13,154 nucleotides of DNA. It comes from Bacillota bacterium. GTDB taxonomy: Bacteria > Bacillota > Clostridia > Clostridiales > Clostridiaceae. This document shows positions 5,965-12,892 of the stretch, one piece after another (positions within the stretch are counted from its first letter, which is position 1; each line of letters opens with the position of its first letter). The stretch covers positions 1-13,154 of the forward strand of contig JAEZKY010000351.1 of assembly GCA_023435985.1 (NCBI GenBank). The letters are read 5' to 3'. Made by a program: the position numbers and the translations under genes. Below the pieces are notes generated by a model. The model was not told the DNA's origin and searched no databases. It was given only the letters and a program-made list of their open reading frames with translations.

Positions 5965-6078
5965 TTATTTTAGATAAGCTCCATTATTTTAATCTAAAGT
6001 AAAAAACTTTTTTTCATAAATGTCTCATGTTATTAACTCTTTTAAAATTGAAAAGTAAAAATGTAGCTAACCTAATTA

Positions 6079-6279
6079 TTACTTGCTATTTTTTACGTGT
6101 AATTTTTTATTATGAAGTAAATTCGAATCAACTACCGTACTGGATTGTAAAAAACGTACATGATCGTTGCTTTCATTAAATACTTTGTATCCAGCACTTT
6201 TTAATAATTCAATTTCCTTTTTAAACTTTTCAATTGAAGTATCTTCTCGATATATTTCGATTGATTCTCTAATTACCAT
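6079..6279 (-). CDS. Small hypothetical protein, 66 aa
   Basis: The ATG at 6279 follows AAAGGTGAGG, a good ribosome binding site, 24 bases after the stop of the Spo0E-like gene, so the two form an operon. The protein is soluble: a helix-forming charged N-terminus (DTSIEKFKKEIELLKSAGYK) followed by VFNESNDHVRFLQ and a basic tail. I recognise no domain. Given its partner, a role in sporulation control is possible but is inference. Confidence 0.6.
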   Translation of the reverse strand: MVIRESIEIYREDTSIEKFKKEIELLKSAGYKVFNESNDHVRFLQSSTVVDSNLLHNKKLHVKNSK

Positions 6280-6303
6280 TAAAGCCTCACCTTTCTCTAA
6301 ATA

Positions 6304-6468
6304 TTATTTATTATTTATATTGAGTTGTTCTTTATACGCCTCAACAATAATTTCATCCAATTTTTTGCTTATCTTTAATACATCATCAGAATTTAATTCT
6401 TTATTATTATCAATTGCATTATGTAACAATTGTCTCCATATATCTAAATTAGATGATATCTCATCCAT
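6304..6468 (-). CDS. Spo0E-like aspartyl-phosphate phosphatase
   Basis: This 54-residue protein matches the Spo0E family. The first helix is DIWRQLLHNAID, the second is SDDVLKISKKLDEIIVEAYK, which contains the family's S-x3-LD-x2-I signature (SKKLDEII). Family members are two-helix hairpins that remove the phosphate from Spo0A~P and so hold back sporulation; the Ser-Leu-Asp segment contacts the response regulator. Length is typical for the short clostridial and bacillar forms. GGGGAGG lies upstream with long (~13 base) spacing, and an in-frame TAA just before the ATG fixes the start. It is followed by a cotranscribed 66-aa gene and is next to a peptide-TPR signalling pair, which in other hosts often controls sporulation. 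Confidence 0.8.
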   Translation of the reverse strand: MDEISSNLDIWRQLLHNAIDNNKELNSDDVLKISKKLDEIIVEAYKEQLNINNK

Positions 6469-6824
6469 AATTTTTTAATTGCCTCCCCATTACTACTAAA
6501 GACTTCTTATATTTATAATAGATTTATCCTAACTTCCTTCACACTCATAGTATTTTCTAAGTTTATATTTCTCAAAAATATAATATTACTAGCTGAGGTG
6601 ATAATTAGAATAAAATATTTAAAGAGTTAAGAAAACATCTTCTAATATCTTAAAAGTCTTTTTGAAGTATTAATTTAACATATTTTTTATTTTGTATAAA
6701 CTGCCATTCTTGCAAAGGCAACAACAAATTTTATTCCCCCTTCCTTTAATGCTCTCTACTCATTTCTATTAACTGCCTACAATCTGAATAAATTATATTG
6801 TTATATCTAATATTTGTAAAATAA
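6469..6824. other. Non-coding interval, no gene seen
   Basis: These 356 bases separate the Spo0E-like operon from the terminator of the peptide gene. I see no frame with a ribosome binding site and no strong hairpin. A GAGGTGATA followed by a nine-codon frame near 6595 is too short to support. The promoter of the Spo0E-like operon should lie at 6485-6600, but no clear -35/-10 pair stands out. Confidence 0.5.
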
Positions 6825-6866
6825 AAAAAAATCAAATAAATTCATTAAAATTTACTTGATTTTTTT
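6825..6866. terminator. Intrinsic terminator after the peptide gene
   Basis: AAAAAAATCAAATAAA (6825-6840) pairs with TTTACTTGATTTTTTT (6851-6866) with one mismatch. It lies about 50 bases beyond the stop of the propeptide gene on the minus strand and has T-tracts on both strands. Confidence 0.75.
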
Positions 6867-6914
6867 ATTAATTTTAAAAACTATTTTTTATGTTTTCCTG
6901 TTTCTGTATTGTTA

Positions 6915-7076
6915 TTAATCTGGATCAGTTGAATCTACATGATACACATTACTTGGATTTGCACTAGACACTGTACTGTTTTTAACAGTATTAGTATGTA
7001 TCGTTTTTGCCGAAGCCATTGCAACATTTGATAATATCATAGTTCCTGTTAGTACTGCTAATATAATTTTCTTCAT
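6915..7076 (-). CDS. Secreted signalling propeptide of an RRNPP-type system
   Basis: This encodes 53 residues, with a perfect AGGAGGTGAT 6 bases before the ATG. The N-terminus is a classic Sec signal peptide: MKK, hydrophobic core IILAVLTGTMILSNVAM, and an A-S-A cleavage site near residue 23. The remaining ~30 residues are hydrophilic (KTIHTNTVKNSTVSSANPSN, then VYHVDSTDPD). In RRNPP systems such as Qsp peptides of solventogenic clostridia, PapR or Phr, such precursors are exported, cut, taken back by an oligopeptide permease and bound by a cytoplasmic TPR regulator. The regulator gene lies 110 bases upstream on the same strand, the typical order. Which part is the mature signal is not determined; the C-terminal third is the usual place. 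It is followed by a terminator. Confidence 0.8.
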   Translation of the reverse strand: MKKIILAVLTGTMILSNVAMASAKTIHTNTVKNSTVSSANPSNVYHVDSTDPD

Positions 7077-7186
7077 AAAAATCACCTCCTTTAAAAAATA
7101 AAGCGAATTCTGCTTTTTCTGACTTTACGTTGTAATATAATGTTGAAATTTGCGATTATTTTTTTTGTTATTATTTTTCTTTAAAT

Positions 7187-8458
7187 TTAATTAAGTTTAT
7201 CAATTAACATATCGTTAAAATATTCACTTTTCTCAATATTTCGATATCTGTAATATTTTATAAGTTGTGCATAAATTTTATTGCAATTTATTTTTAGCTC
7301 TTCTGCCTTTTCAATCATTAATGTTATATTTCTTTCATCTTCTCTTTTCATATAAATCAATACTAATTCATTTATTATGTCTTTAATTAACTCTAATTTC
7401 TCTCTATCCATTCTTTCGCATGTCTCTAATGCCTGTAAAAGATATGTTTCCGCATCTTCATTTACGTATGGAAGTACTTTTGCTGCCAAATATAAAGAGT
7501 CAGAGATATATAAATTTTTTTCATTATATATTAAAGATTCCTTTATATATTTTGCAGATTCTTTGTATTTTTTACTTTTAAAATACAACTCTGATAAATT
7601 CTTATAAGCAAGACCTATAAAGTCTTTATCATTAACATCCAATATTTCAAAATATTCTTTTTCAGCTTTTTCAAATTCATTTCTATCAAGGAAACAATTA
7701 GCATATACCATTTTTATTTTTAACAACATTTTTTGATTCTTTATTTCAGATTCTTTTAGTATTTTAAAATACTTTAAAGCTGTATCATATTCACCTAGCC
7801 TCTTATACGTCAACGCTTTATGATAAAGTATCATTATTGAAAGTTCATCATTAGCTATACTATTATTTAATTCTTCAGCGTAGTCTAGTTGTTGTAGTGC
7901 ATTAATGTACTTATCACTAAATATGTTATTTTTAGATTTATATATATATAAATTTGCTTCTTCAAACATGTTCTTGGAGTTAATGCTTGTCCTTATTCCA
8001 ATATCACACATTTGCTCACTTTTAGCATAACTATGTTTATAATAGTAAAAATCAGCAGATAATTTATATAACTCTATTTTATTACTATCTGCGATATGAT
8101 GCTTTTTAATTATATTTTCTGCTCTAAGCAACTTTTGTTCAAATAAATCTATTGAATCAATTTCTTTTAATTCATTTACAACATCTATAAAAATATCATT
8201 TGCTTGTTCGTCTTCATCTTTCATTAATTCTTCCGGAGTAATTACAGATATATTTATCCCTTTCTCTTTTGCACTTTTATTTAACTTTTTAACAAATAGG
8301 CTTGCTAAATTATTGCTTATTTTTTGTTTATTGTTTTCAATTAAACTTATATTATTTTTTGAACAAATACCTTCCGCAAGTTCTTCCTGTGTCATGTGAA
8401 GCATTTTTCTTATTCTATTCACTTTTTCACCTGGTGCAACAATTTCATTATCAAACAT
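7187..8458 (-). CDS. RRNPP-type quorum-sensing regulator (HTH-XRE plus TPR repeats)
   Basis: This encodes 423 residues; the ATG at 8458 follows AGGAGG by 9 bases. Residues ~12-60 are an XRE-type helix-turn-helix (KVNRIRKMLHMTQEELAEGI, then SKNNISLIENNKQKIS). From residue ~90 to the end the protein is helical with TPR motifs, for example LYKLSADFYYYKHSYAKSEQ, ALTYKRLGEYDTALKYFKIL and AYKNLSELYFKSKKYKESAK. This is the layout of PlcR, NprR, PrgX and the clostridial Qss regulators, which bind a re-imported peptide in the TPR cavity and switch DNA binding. Length is typical. The adjacent propeptide gene strongly supports the call. A long dyad (8520-8574) overlaps its divergent promoter region and is the likely operator. 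Confidence 0.88.
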   Translation of the reverse strand: MFDNEIVAPGEKVNRIRKMLHMTQEELAEGICSKNNISLIENNKQKISNNLASLFVKKLNKSAKEKGINISVITPEELMKDEDEQANDIFIDVVNELKEIDSIDLFEQKLLRAENIIKKHHIADSNKIELYKLSADFYYYKHSYAKSEQMCDIGIRTSINSKNMFEEANLYIYKSKNNIFSDKYINALQQLDYAEELNNSIANDELSIMILYHKALTYKRLGEYDTALKYFKILKESEIKNQKMLLKIKMVYANCFLDRNEFEKAEKEYFEILDVNDKDFIGLAYKNLSELYFKSKKYKESAKYIKESLIYNEKNLYISDSLYLAAKVLPYVNEDAETYLLQALETCERMDREKLELIKDIINELVLIYMKREDERNITLMIEKAEELKINCNKIYAQLIKYYRYRNIEKSEYFNDMLIDKLN

Positions 8459-8519
8459 TTACTTTTTCCTCCTCTCTTTCAAAGAGATGCTTAAAAACCA
8501 AATGCAAAATTTGCACATT

Positions 8520-8574
8520 ATGTAATTATATTGTATTTTATAGACATTATTTTGTAAATATACTATAATTACAT
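8520..8574. promoter_or_regulatory. Candidate operator dyad with divergent promoter
   Basis: ATGTAATTATATTGTATTT (8520-8538) and AAATATACTATAATTACAT (8556-8574) are inverted copies matching at 16 of 19 positions. A plus-strand promoter lies inside: TAGACA (8541-8546), exactly 17 bases, TATAAT (8564-8569). On the minus strand a TATAAT with a poor -35 faces the regulator gene, whose start is 62 bases away. The symmetry and placement suggest binding by the HTH-TPR regulator; that is inference. Confidence 0.55.
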
Positions 8575-8575
8575 T

Positions 8576-8658
8576 GCTAACATTTAGTTGTTAGCTCTCT
8601 TAGCGCCCCGCAATGATTTGATTTGGTTGTCTAGCATTGCAGGGCTTATTATTATTTT
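8576..8658 (+). ncRNA. Candidate short RNA divergent from the quorum-sensing regulator
   Basis: The promoter TAGACA-17-TATAAT should start transcription near 8576. Only ~70 bases later comes a terminator, so the product is about 80 nt. It has two hairpins: a small CTAACA/TGTTAG one near 8578-8594, then the terminator. No open frame of any length exists (the only ATG is followed by a stop after one codon). If the regulator acts at the overlapping dyad, this RNA would be its most direct target. Confidence 0.45.
8605..8658 (+). terminator. Intrinsic terminator
   Basis: GCCCCGCAATG (8605-8615) pairs with CATTGCAGGGC (8635-8645) with one G-T, followed by TTATTATTATTTT. The minus-strand side lacks a T-tract, so it acts on plus-strand transcription. 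Confidence 0.85.
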
Positions 8659-8935
8659 AAAAATTTGTTTCATCCTAAATCCCTTATTTATATTGCTATA
8701 GAATATCTATAGGATAACTTAATACAACATCATTTAAATACAATTCAACATTTAACATATATTTCTATATAAGAATATACTACATTATTTTGGATTAATA
8801 TTCAATAAACCCTCTATAAAATAACTATTTTTGATATTATCAAACCATGATCCTATAGTATTATTCAGTTTGCAGAAACATCTTTATGATTACATAAGAT
8901 CTATGTTTAACTATCATTATTAATTTTAATTAACA

Positions 8936-9650
8936 GGCGCCGTCAATGTGCTTGCTTTTCTGCCTGTCCTTATTAGTAATCAGTGTTATTGGAGCGCAAA
9001 AAATCGTATCACTAAAAATAATTTTCTTTTAGTATCTGATTTCTATTATTTTTAGTGATTGGATTTCTTAAGCGGAAAGAACGCCATTACTAATAAGGAC
9101 TAGCAGGCAAGCATGTACATTGTGGACCTGCCCTCACCTTCCAAATAAACTTTCCTATATGCTTGTGAGGGCAAGTCCAAGGCGCCAATTCTTTATGCAT
9201 CTGCATCACTTCTCTTTAAATTATGTGATAAACTTTCTCTTCCAATTCTCACATTTCAGCAAGAACTCTTATCTTCGCATGCAGCATTATCTCTAGTATT
9301 ACAATACACAAAAAACTCTAGTAACACATTCTCTGCAATCTGCCTCAGAAAACCCAATTACCACAAAGAAGGCATGTACATTTAGCTAAATAACGTTTCC
9401 CGAAGTGTCCAAGCTGAAATTAAAGAATAAATTTTAGTTTTTCATAAATTCCATTAACACAAAAAGATCATAAAAAGTTCATGGCCTTTAATATTTTAGC
9501 TTGGACATTCTCAGGACAACGAGTTATTCTAGCGAAGTGTACTTGCCTTCTTGCGCTCTATCGGGCACCCAAACAAAGGACTAGTCTAATGCTTAGAAAT
9601 TCTTATCTTATATGAGGTTGGAGCTTGCCGAAAAACTCATACTATAATAA
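8936..9650. ncRNA. Element B: inverted relative of element A, candidate large structured RNA
   Basis: In plus-strand order: GGCGCC (8936-8941) pairs with GGCGCC (9181-9186), closing a domain. Inside are a long imperfect helix of about 8945-9022 with 9045-9120 and a hairpin TGGACCTGCCCTCAC (9123-9137)/GTGAGGGCAAGTCCA (9165-9179). Bases 9187-9367 hold weaker pairings. Then an imperfect helix of ~60-base arms pairs 9368-9425 with 9486-9550. Bases 9562-9584 match element A at 21 of 23 positions on the opposite strand, and a last hairpin is ATGAG/CTCAT (9612-9640). The order of blocks is that of element A reversed. The strand complementary to A's ACCCAAA/ATGGAC segment is absent, so B appears to lack one side of that helix. 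Bases 8659-8935 beyond it hold no gene that I can see. The transcribed strand is unresolved. Confidence 0.5.
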
Positions 9651-9805
9651 CTATTTTATTATGCATAAAATATAATTTAACTTCTTGATAAATATCCTAT
9701 AACTTAGAGTTTGTTTATTATATCCGCCAACCATTTTTTTGTCTTGATTTCCCTCTCTGCAATAGATGATAGTAATAAGAAAACTTCTTTTTCTTATATT
9801 CTTAT

Positions 9806-10837
9806 ATGCGAATCAACTGTTAGAAAATAACAAAAGAAACATAGCAAAAATTAGTGTAAAATAAAATTCATGAAAAACCATTTTATCTTAAAACTAATAG
9901 AATTATATTGCTATGTTTCTGCTATCTATGATAGCAGAATAGCGTATTCTGTGCAACGTTTTAGTAATAATTGTTTACCCAAATTCACAGATGAGGAGAT
10001 AATAACGATATATTTATGGGCTACAATGCAAAAACAATTTACTAAAAAGGATGTTTACAAATATGCTATAAATCACTTGATAGAGTCTTTTCCTAATATA
10101 CCGAGCTATCAAGCCTTTAATAAAAGACTAAATAACTTACATGAGGCTTTTAAAGAGATTACCGCTACATTAACAGCACTATTTGAAAATAAATTTTCTA
10201 TCTCTACTGAAAGCATCATAGAGTCTTTTCCGATAGCGTTAGCAAAAGATAAGCGCTCATATAAAGGAAAAGTAGCAAGTTTAATATGCATGTGCAACTA
10301 AAGACTTTCATTATTATGGGTGTAAGCTGCACGTTATTGCACATGTAAGACCTAAAACAACACCTTATCCAGAATATGCGCTATTAACTCCTGCATCGGA
10401 ACATGATTTACAAGCAGTTAGAGAAATTATAAGTAACTTTCAGAATCGAAATATATATGCTGACAAAGCGTATATAGATTCTGATGTAAATACATTAGCT
10501 AATGCTAATGGAACGGTAATTCGTACGCCAATAAAGAAAAAACGTGGTCAGAAACAACTGGATTCTGCTGAATCATTGCATTCGACATCCGTGAGTCGCA
10601 TTAGGCAACCAATAGAATCACTTTTCAATCAAATTGATGAGAAAGTAAAATTGCAAAATGCATCCAAAGTTCGCTCTTTAAAAGGTGTCTTAACTCATGT
10701 ATGGGGCAAATTAGCAGTGTTTATGCTATCTATTTCTGGTATATTAACTGTATAAAATTGCTAATTGTTTAAATTATTTAAAACAGCTACATTTATTATT
10801 TTCAGAATATTAAATTTATTTAAATATTGATTCGCAT
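9806..10837 (+). mobile_element. Insertion sequence, IS982-like, 1032 bp, inactive
   Basis: The terminal inverted repeats are ATGCGAATCAA (9806-9816) and TTGATTCGCAT (10827-10837). Both ends are flanked by the 8-base direct repeat ATTCTTAT (9798-9805 and 10838-10845), a target-site duplication, so the boundaries are exact. One transposase gene fills the element. Total length, single gene and duplication size fit IS982-like elements. The clean duplication suggests insertion by transposition without later rearrangement of the ends, but the transposase is frameshifted. Confidence 0.85.
9870..10755 (+). pseudogene. DDE transposase, frameshifted (IS982-like)
   Basis: The first 143 codons run from ATG 9870 to a stop at 10301, with an N-terminal helical domain (CLPKFTDEEIITIYLWATMQ; YQAFNKRLNNL). 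The coding sequence then continues in another frame (ATKDFHYYGCKLHVIAHVRP ... IYADKAYIDSD ... RIRQPIESLFNQIDEKVKL) to 10755. The break lies near 10285-10295, where about 11 bases seem to be missing compared with the family pattern C-N-K-G-Y-C-A-T-K-D. Visible catalytic candidates are D in ADKAY and E in QPIES. Where these enzymes usually have Asp before S-F-P, this copy has Glu (IIESFPIALAK), perhaps a second inactivating change. The family name is from pattern memory. Confidence 0.75.
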
Positions 10838-11291
10838 ATTCTTATATGTTGCTTTATTATTTCCAATCCTTTTTCTTAAATTTATATTAATTAATGCTAA
10901 CTTTATAAGATTACATAGTTTTGTGTTTACTCCCCATGAAGATACTACTTTAAAGTCACCTTCTGATTTAAATACATTTTCTAGTTCTCCAATTCTGTAA
11001 TGTGTAAAGATACTATGAATATATTCACTATAATATATTAGCGCCTCTTTAATTATGTCTTAGAGGTCTTTGCTATTTGCTTCTTTATAATCAGACAGAT
11101 TAATAACTCTAACATACTTCCATTATTTTTCTTTTATAACTCTCATCACTTGAAATTGCGTATCATCCGGATCCGCTTCTATCAAATTTATTTCTTCTAA
11201 CTTACCTTTTTTAACTTCACTCATAGTTACTGAAGTTGGGATATAGTTTTCCTTCCAATTAGATAGTGCAAATTTAAAATTAATAATAATG

Positions 11292-12731
11292 TTAGCTTTC
11301 TATTTTAAATATTGTAATTTCATTATTAAGTAGTTGAGTCGAATTGTTAAAAATGAAACCAGTATCATTTACTATATCTCTTATACGATTAGATAAAGAT
11401 ACAAAATTATCTTCAGAATATTTATTCTCATTATATGATTTTAATAATTTATTTATAATGTCGTTCCCTTTTAGTGAACCCCAAATATGTAAACTTGCAT
11501 CCTTAGTATTGCTAAAACCAAAAAAGATTTCTTCTGATCTTAATTGTCCAATTGGTGAAGATAAGATAAAATTATTATCTATAGCTATACCGCCATTTTC
11601 ATATATTGCTCTCAATTTAAAGTAGTCACCTACATAATTATAATCACCATTTAAATATGCTAACTTAACATTTTCAGGTATATTGTCAATATCACAAAAT
11701 TTCTCGTTAAGCTCAACAAAAGAAAAATCTCGTGTATATTTGCTCCAATTTGCTTTATATACACTGCAATCAAAATCATTTTTCATAGTTCCGAAATTTG
11801 AATAAAAAATATTTTTAGGTATAATATCCTTTTTATAATATTCACTTATTTTTCTTATATCTAGATTGTTTTTAATATATTCATTTTCAATAAAAGAACT
11901 AGATAGCTCTTTTATTAACTCAATAAATTCAGCTTTAAATCCAAGCAGTCCTGGAGTAGCTAAATTTCTTAGTATACGTTTAGCAACACAAAATACAGTT
12001 TCATCCTTATATTTAGGATTTGCATTATAAATTGCATTTTTATATGCAGTCATTATATCTAATAATCGTATTTCATTATAAGATGTTGTAGTAGATCCCG
12101 GTCTTTTATAATAGTTATAAAATGCTTCTTGAATGTAAGAAATGTTTTCATAATATCCTATAATATTAAGTATTACTTCTAAATCCTCATATACCATTTG
12201 TTTAAATTTAAACTTATTCCAAATTTCTCTTTTAAATAATTTATTCCAAGCATATGCTGGATTCAACCCATCTTTTATATAATAAGCAATGTCTATTTTT
12301 TCAGTTGCTTGCGGTAAACTTTTTTCTATTAGTTGAGAATCTGTTTCAATAAATATTTTATTCACATCACATATAACAATATCAGAGTCATTTTGAATTG
12401 CCTTTTCATACATCTTAGTAAACATTTCAATTTCAATCCAATCATCCGAATCAACAAAGCCTATATATTCGCCAGATGCTATTTCTATACCAGCATTTCG
12501 AGCTAATCCTTGTCCTTCATTTTCTTTATGAATTACCTTTACCTTTTCTTGAAATTTCATTTTATATTCATCACATATTTGTGGGGTCAAATCAGTGCTT
12601 CCATCATCAATAATAATTATTTCTATATCTTGAAGTGTTTGATTTACAACAGTATCAAGACATCTTTTTAAATATTTTTCCTCATTGTATGCTGGAATAA
12701 TAATAGATACTTTTGGTTTTTTTATTAACAT
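11292..12731 (-). CDS. Glycosyltransferase: GT2 domain fused to GT32-like domain
   Basis: This encodes 479 residues from the ATG at 12731; a GTG three codons upstream lies too close to the AGAGGA site. The N-terminal GT2 (GT-A fold) domain has KVSIIIPAYNEEKYL near residue 8, the nucleotide-binding DDGST (42-46), GLARNAGI (75-82) and the metal-binding DSDDW (94-98). After a helical middle, residues ~335-450 resemble the DXD-containing sugar-transfer domain of GT32: NWSKYTRDFSFVELNEKF, then VGDYFKLRAIYENGGIAIDN. In that family the motif is usually GGIYLDTD; here it reads GGIAIDNN, so the second Asp is Asn and the domain may be weak or inactive. There is no membrane helix. It probably adds sugars to a cell-surface polymer; donor and acceptor are unknown. 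Confidence 0.85.
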   Translation of the reverse strand: MLIKKPKVSIIIPAYNEEKYLKRCLDTVVNQTLQDIEIIIIDDGSTDLTPQICDEYKMKFQEKVKVIHKENEGQGLARNAGIEIASGEYIGFVDSDDWIEIEMFTKMYEKAIQNDSDIVICDVNKIFIETDSQLIEKSLPQATEKIDIAYYIKDGLNPAYAWNKLFKREIWNKFKFKQMVYEDLEVILNIIGYYENISYIQEAFYNYYKRPGSTTTSYNEIRLLDIMTAYKNAIYNANPKYKDETVFCVAKRILRNLATPGLLGFKAEFIELIKELSSSFIENEYIKNNLDIRKISEYYKKDIIPKNIFYSNFGTMKNDFDCSVYKANWSKYTRDFSFVELNEKFCDIDNIPENVKLAYLNGDYNYVGDYFKLRAIYENGGIAIDNNFILSSPIGQLRSEEIFFGFSNTKDASLHIWGSLKGNDIINKLLKSYNENKYSEDNFVSLSNRIRDIVNDTGFIFNNSTQLLNNEITIFKIES

Positions 12732-12892
12732 ATTAATCACATCCTCTTAAAAAATTCAGAGTAAGCTATTACCAATTAATTGATATCACTAGTACCTTAA
12801 AAATAAAGATTTATATGTTATTTATACATAAACAATATTTTTATATTGTTAACAAAGTACATTATATATAATATCCTTTGTTAAACCATTTT

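Larger units (their letters stand above)
9704..11285 (-). pseudogene. Decayed gene split by the insertion sequence
   Basis: On the minus strand, coding sequence without a start begins just after the glycosyltransferase stop (about 11285): FKFALSNWKENYIPTSVTMS, then LIEADPDDTQFQVMRVIKEK and a TAA. The same frame continues through a second TAA with VFKSEGDFKVVSSWGVNTKL and LIKLALININLRKRIGN up to the insertion. On the far side the protein resumes after a frame change as EKEVFLLLSSIAEREIKTKK, then WLADIINKL and a stop at 9704. Removing the element and one target repeat leaves about 180 codons with at least two stops and one frameshift. I do not recognise the family. It lies directly downstream of the glycosyltransferase and may once have belonged to the same cluster. 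Confidence 0.55.

Noticed and set aside
6167..6478. 103-codon plus-strand frame
   Set aside because: It is antisense to the Spo0E-like gene and its 66-aa neighbour, both of which have ribosome binding sites and, for Spo0E, a family signature.
8302..8568. Plus-strand frame opposite the start of the quorum-sensing regulator
   Set aside because: It is the antisense shadow of a gene with clear HTH and TPR motifs.
8736..8822. Short minus-strand frame (about 20 codons) between element B and the regulator
   Set aside because: It has no ribosome binding site and the composition matches random AT-rich DNA.
3203..9650. CRISPR array
   Set aside because: The repeats are inverted and few, without regular spacing or unique spacers.
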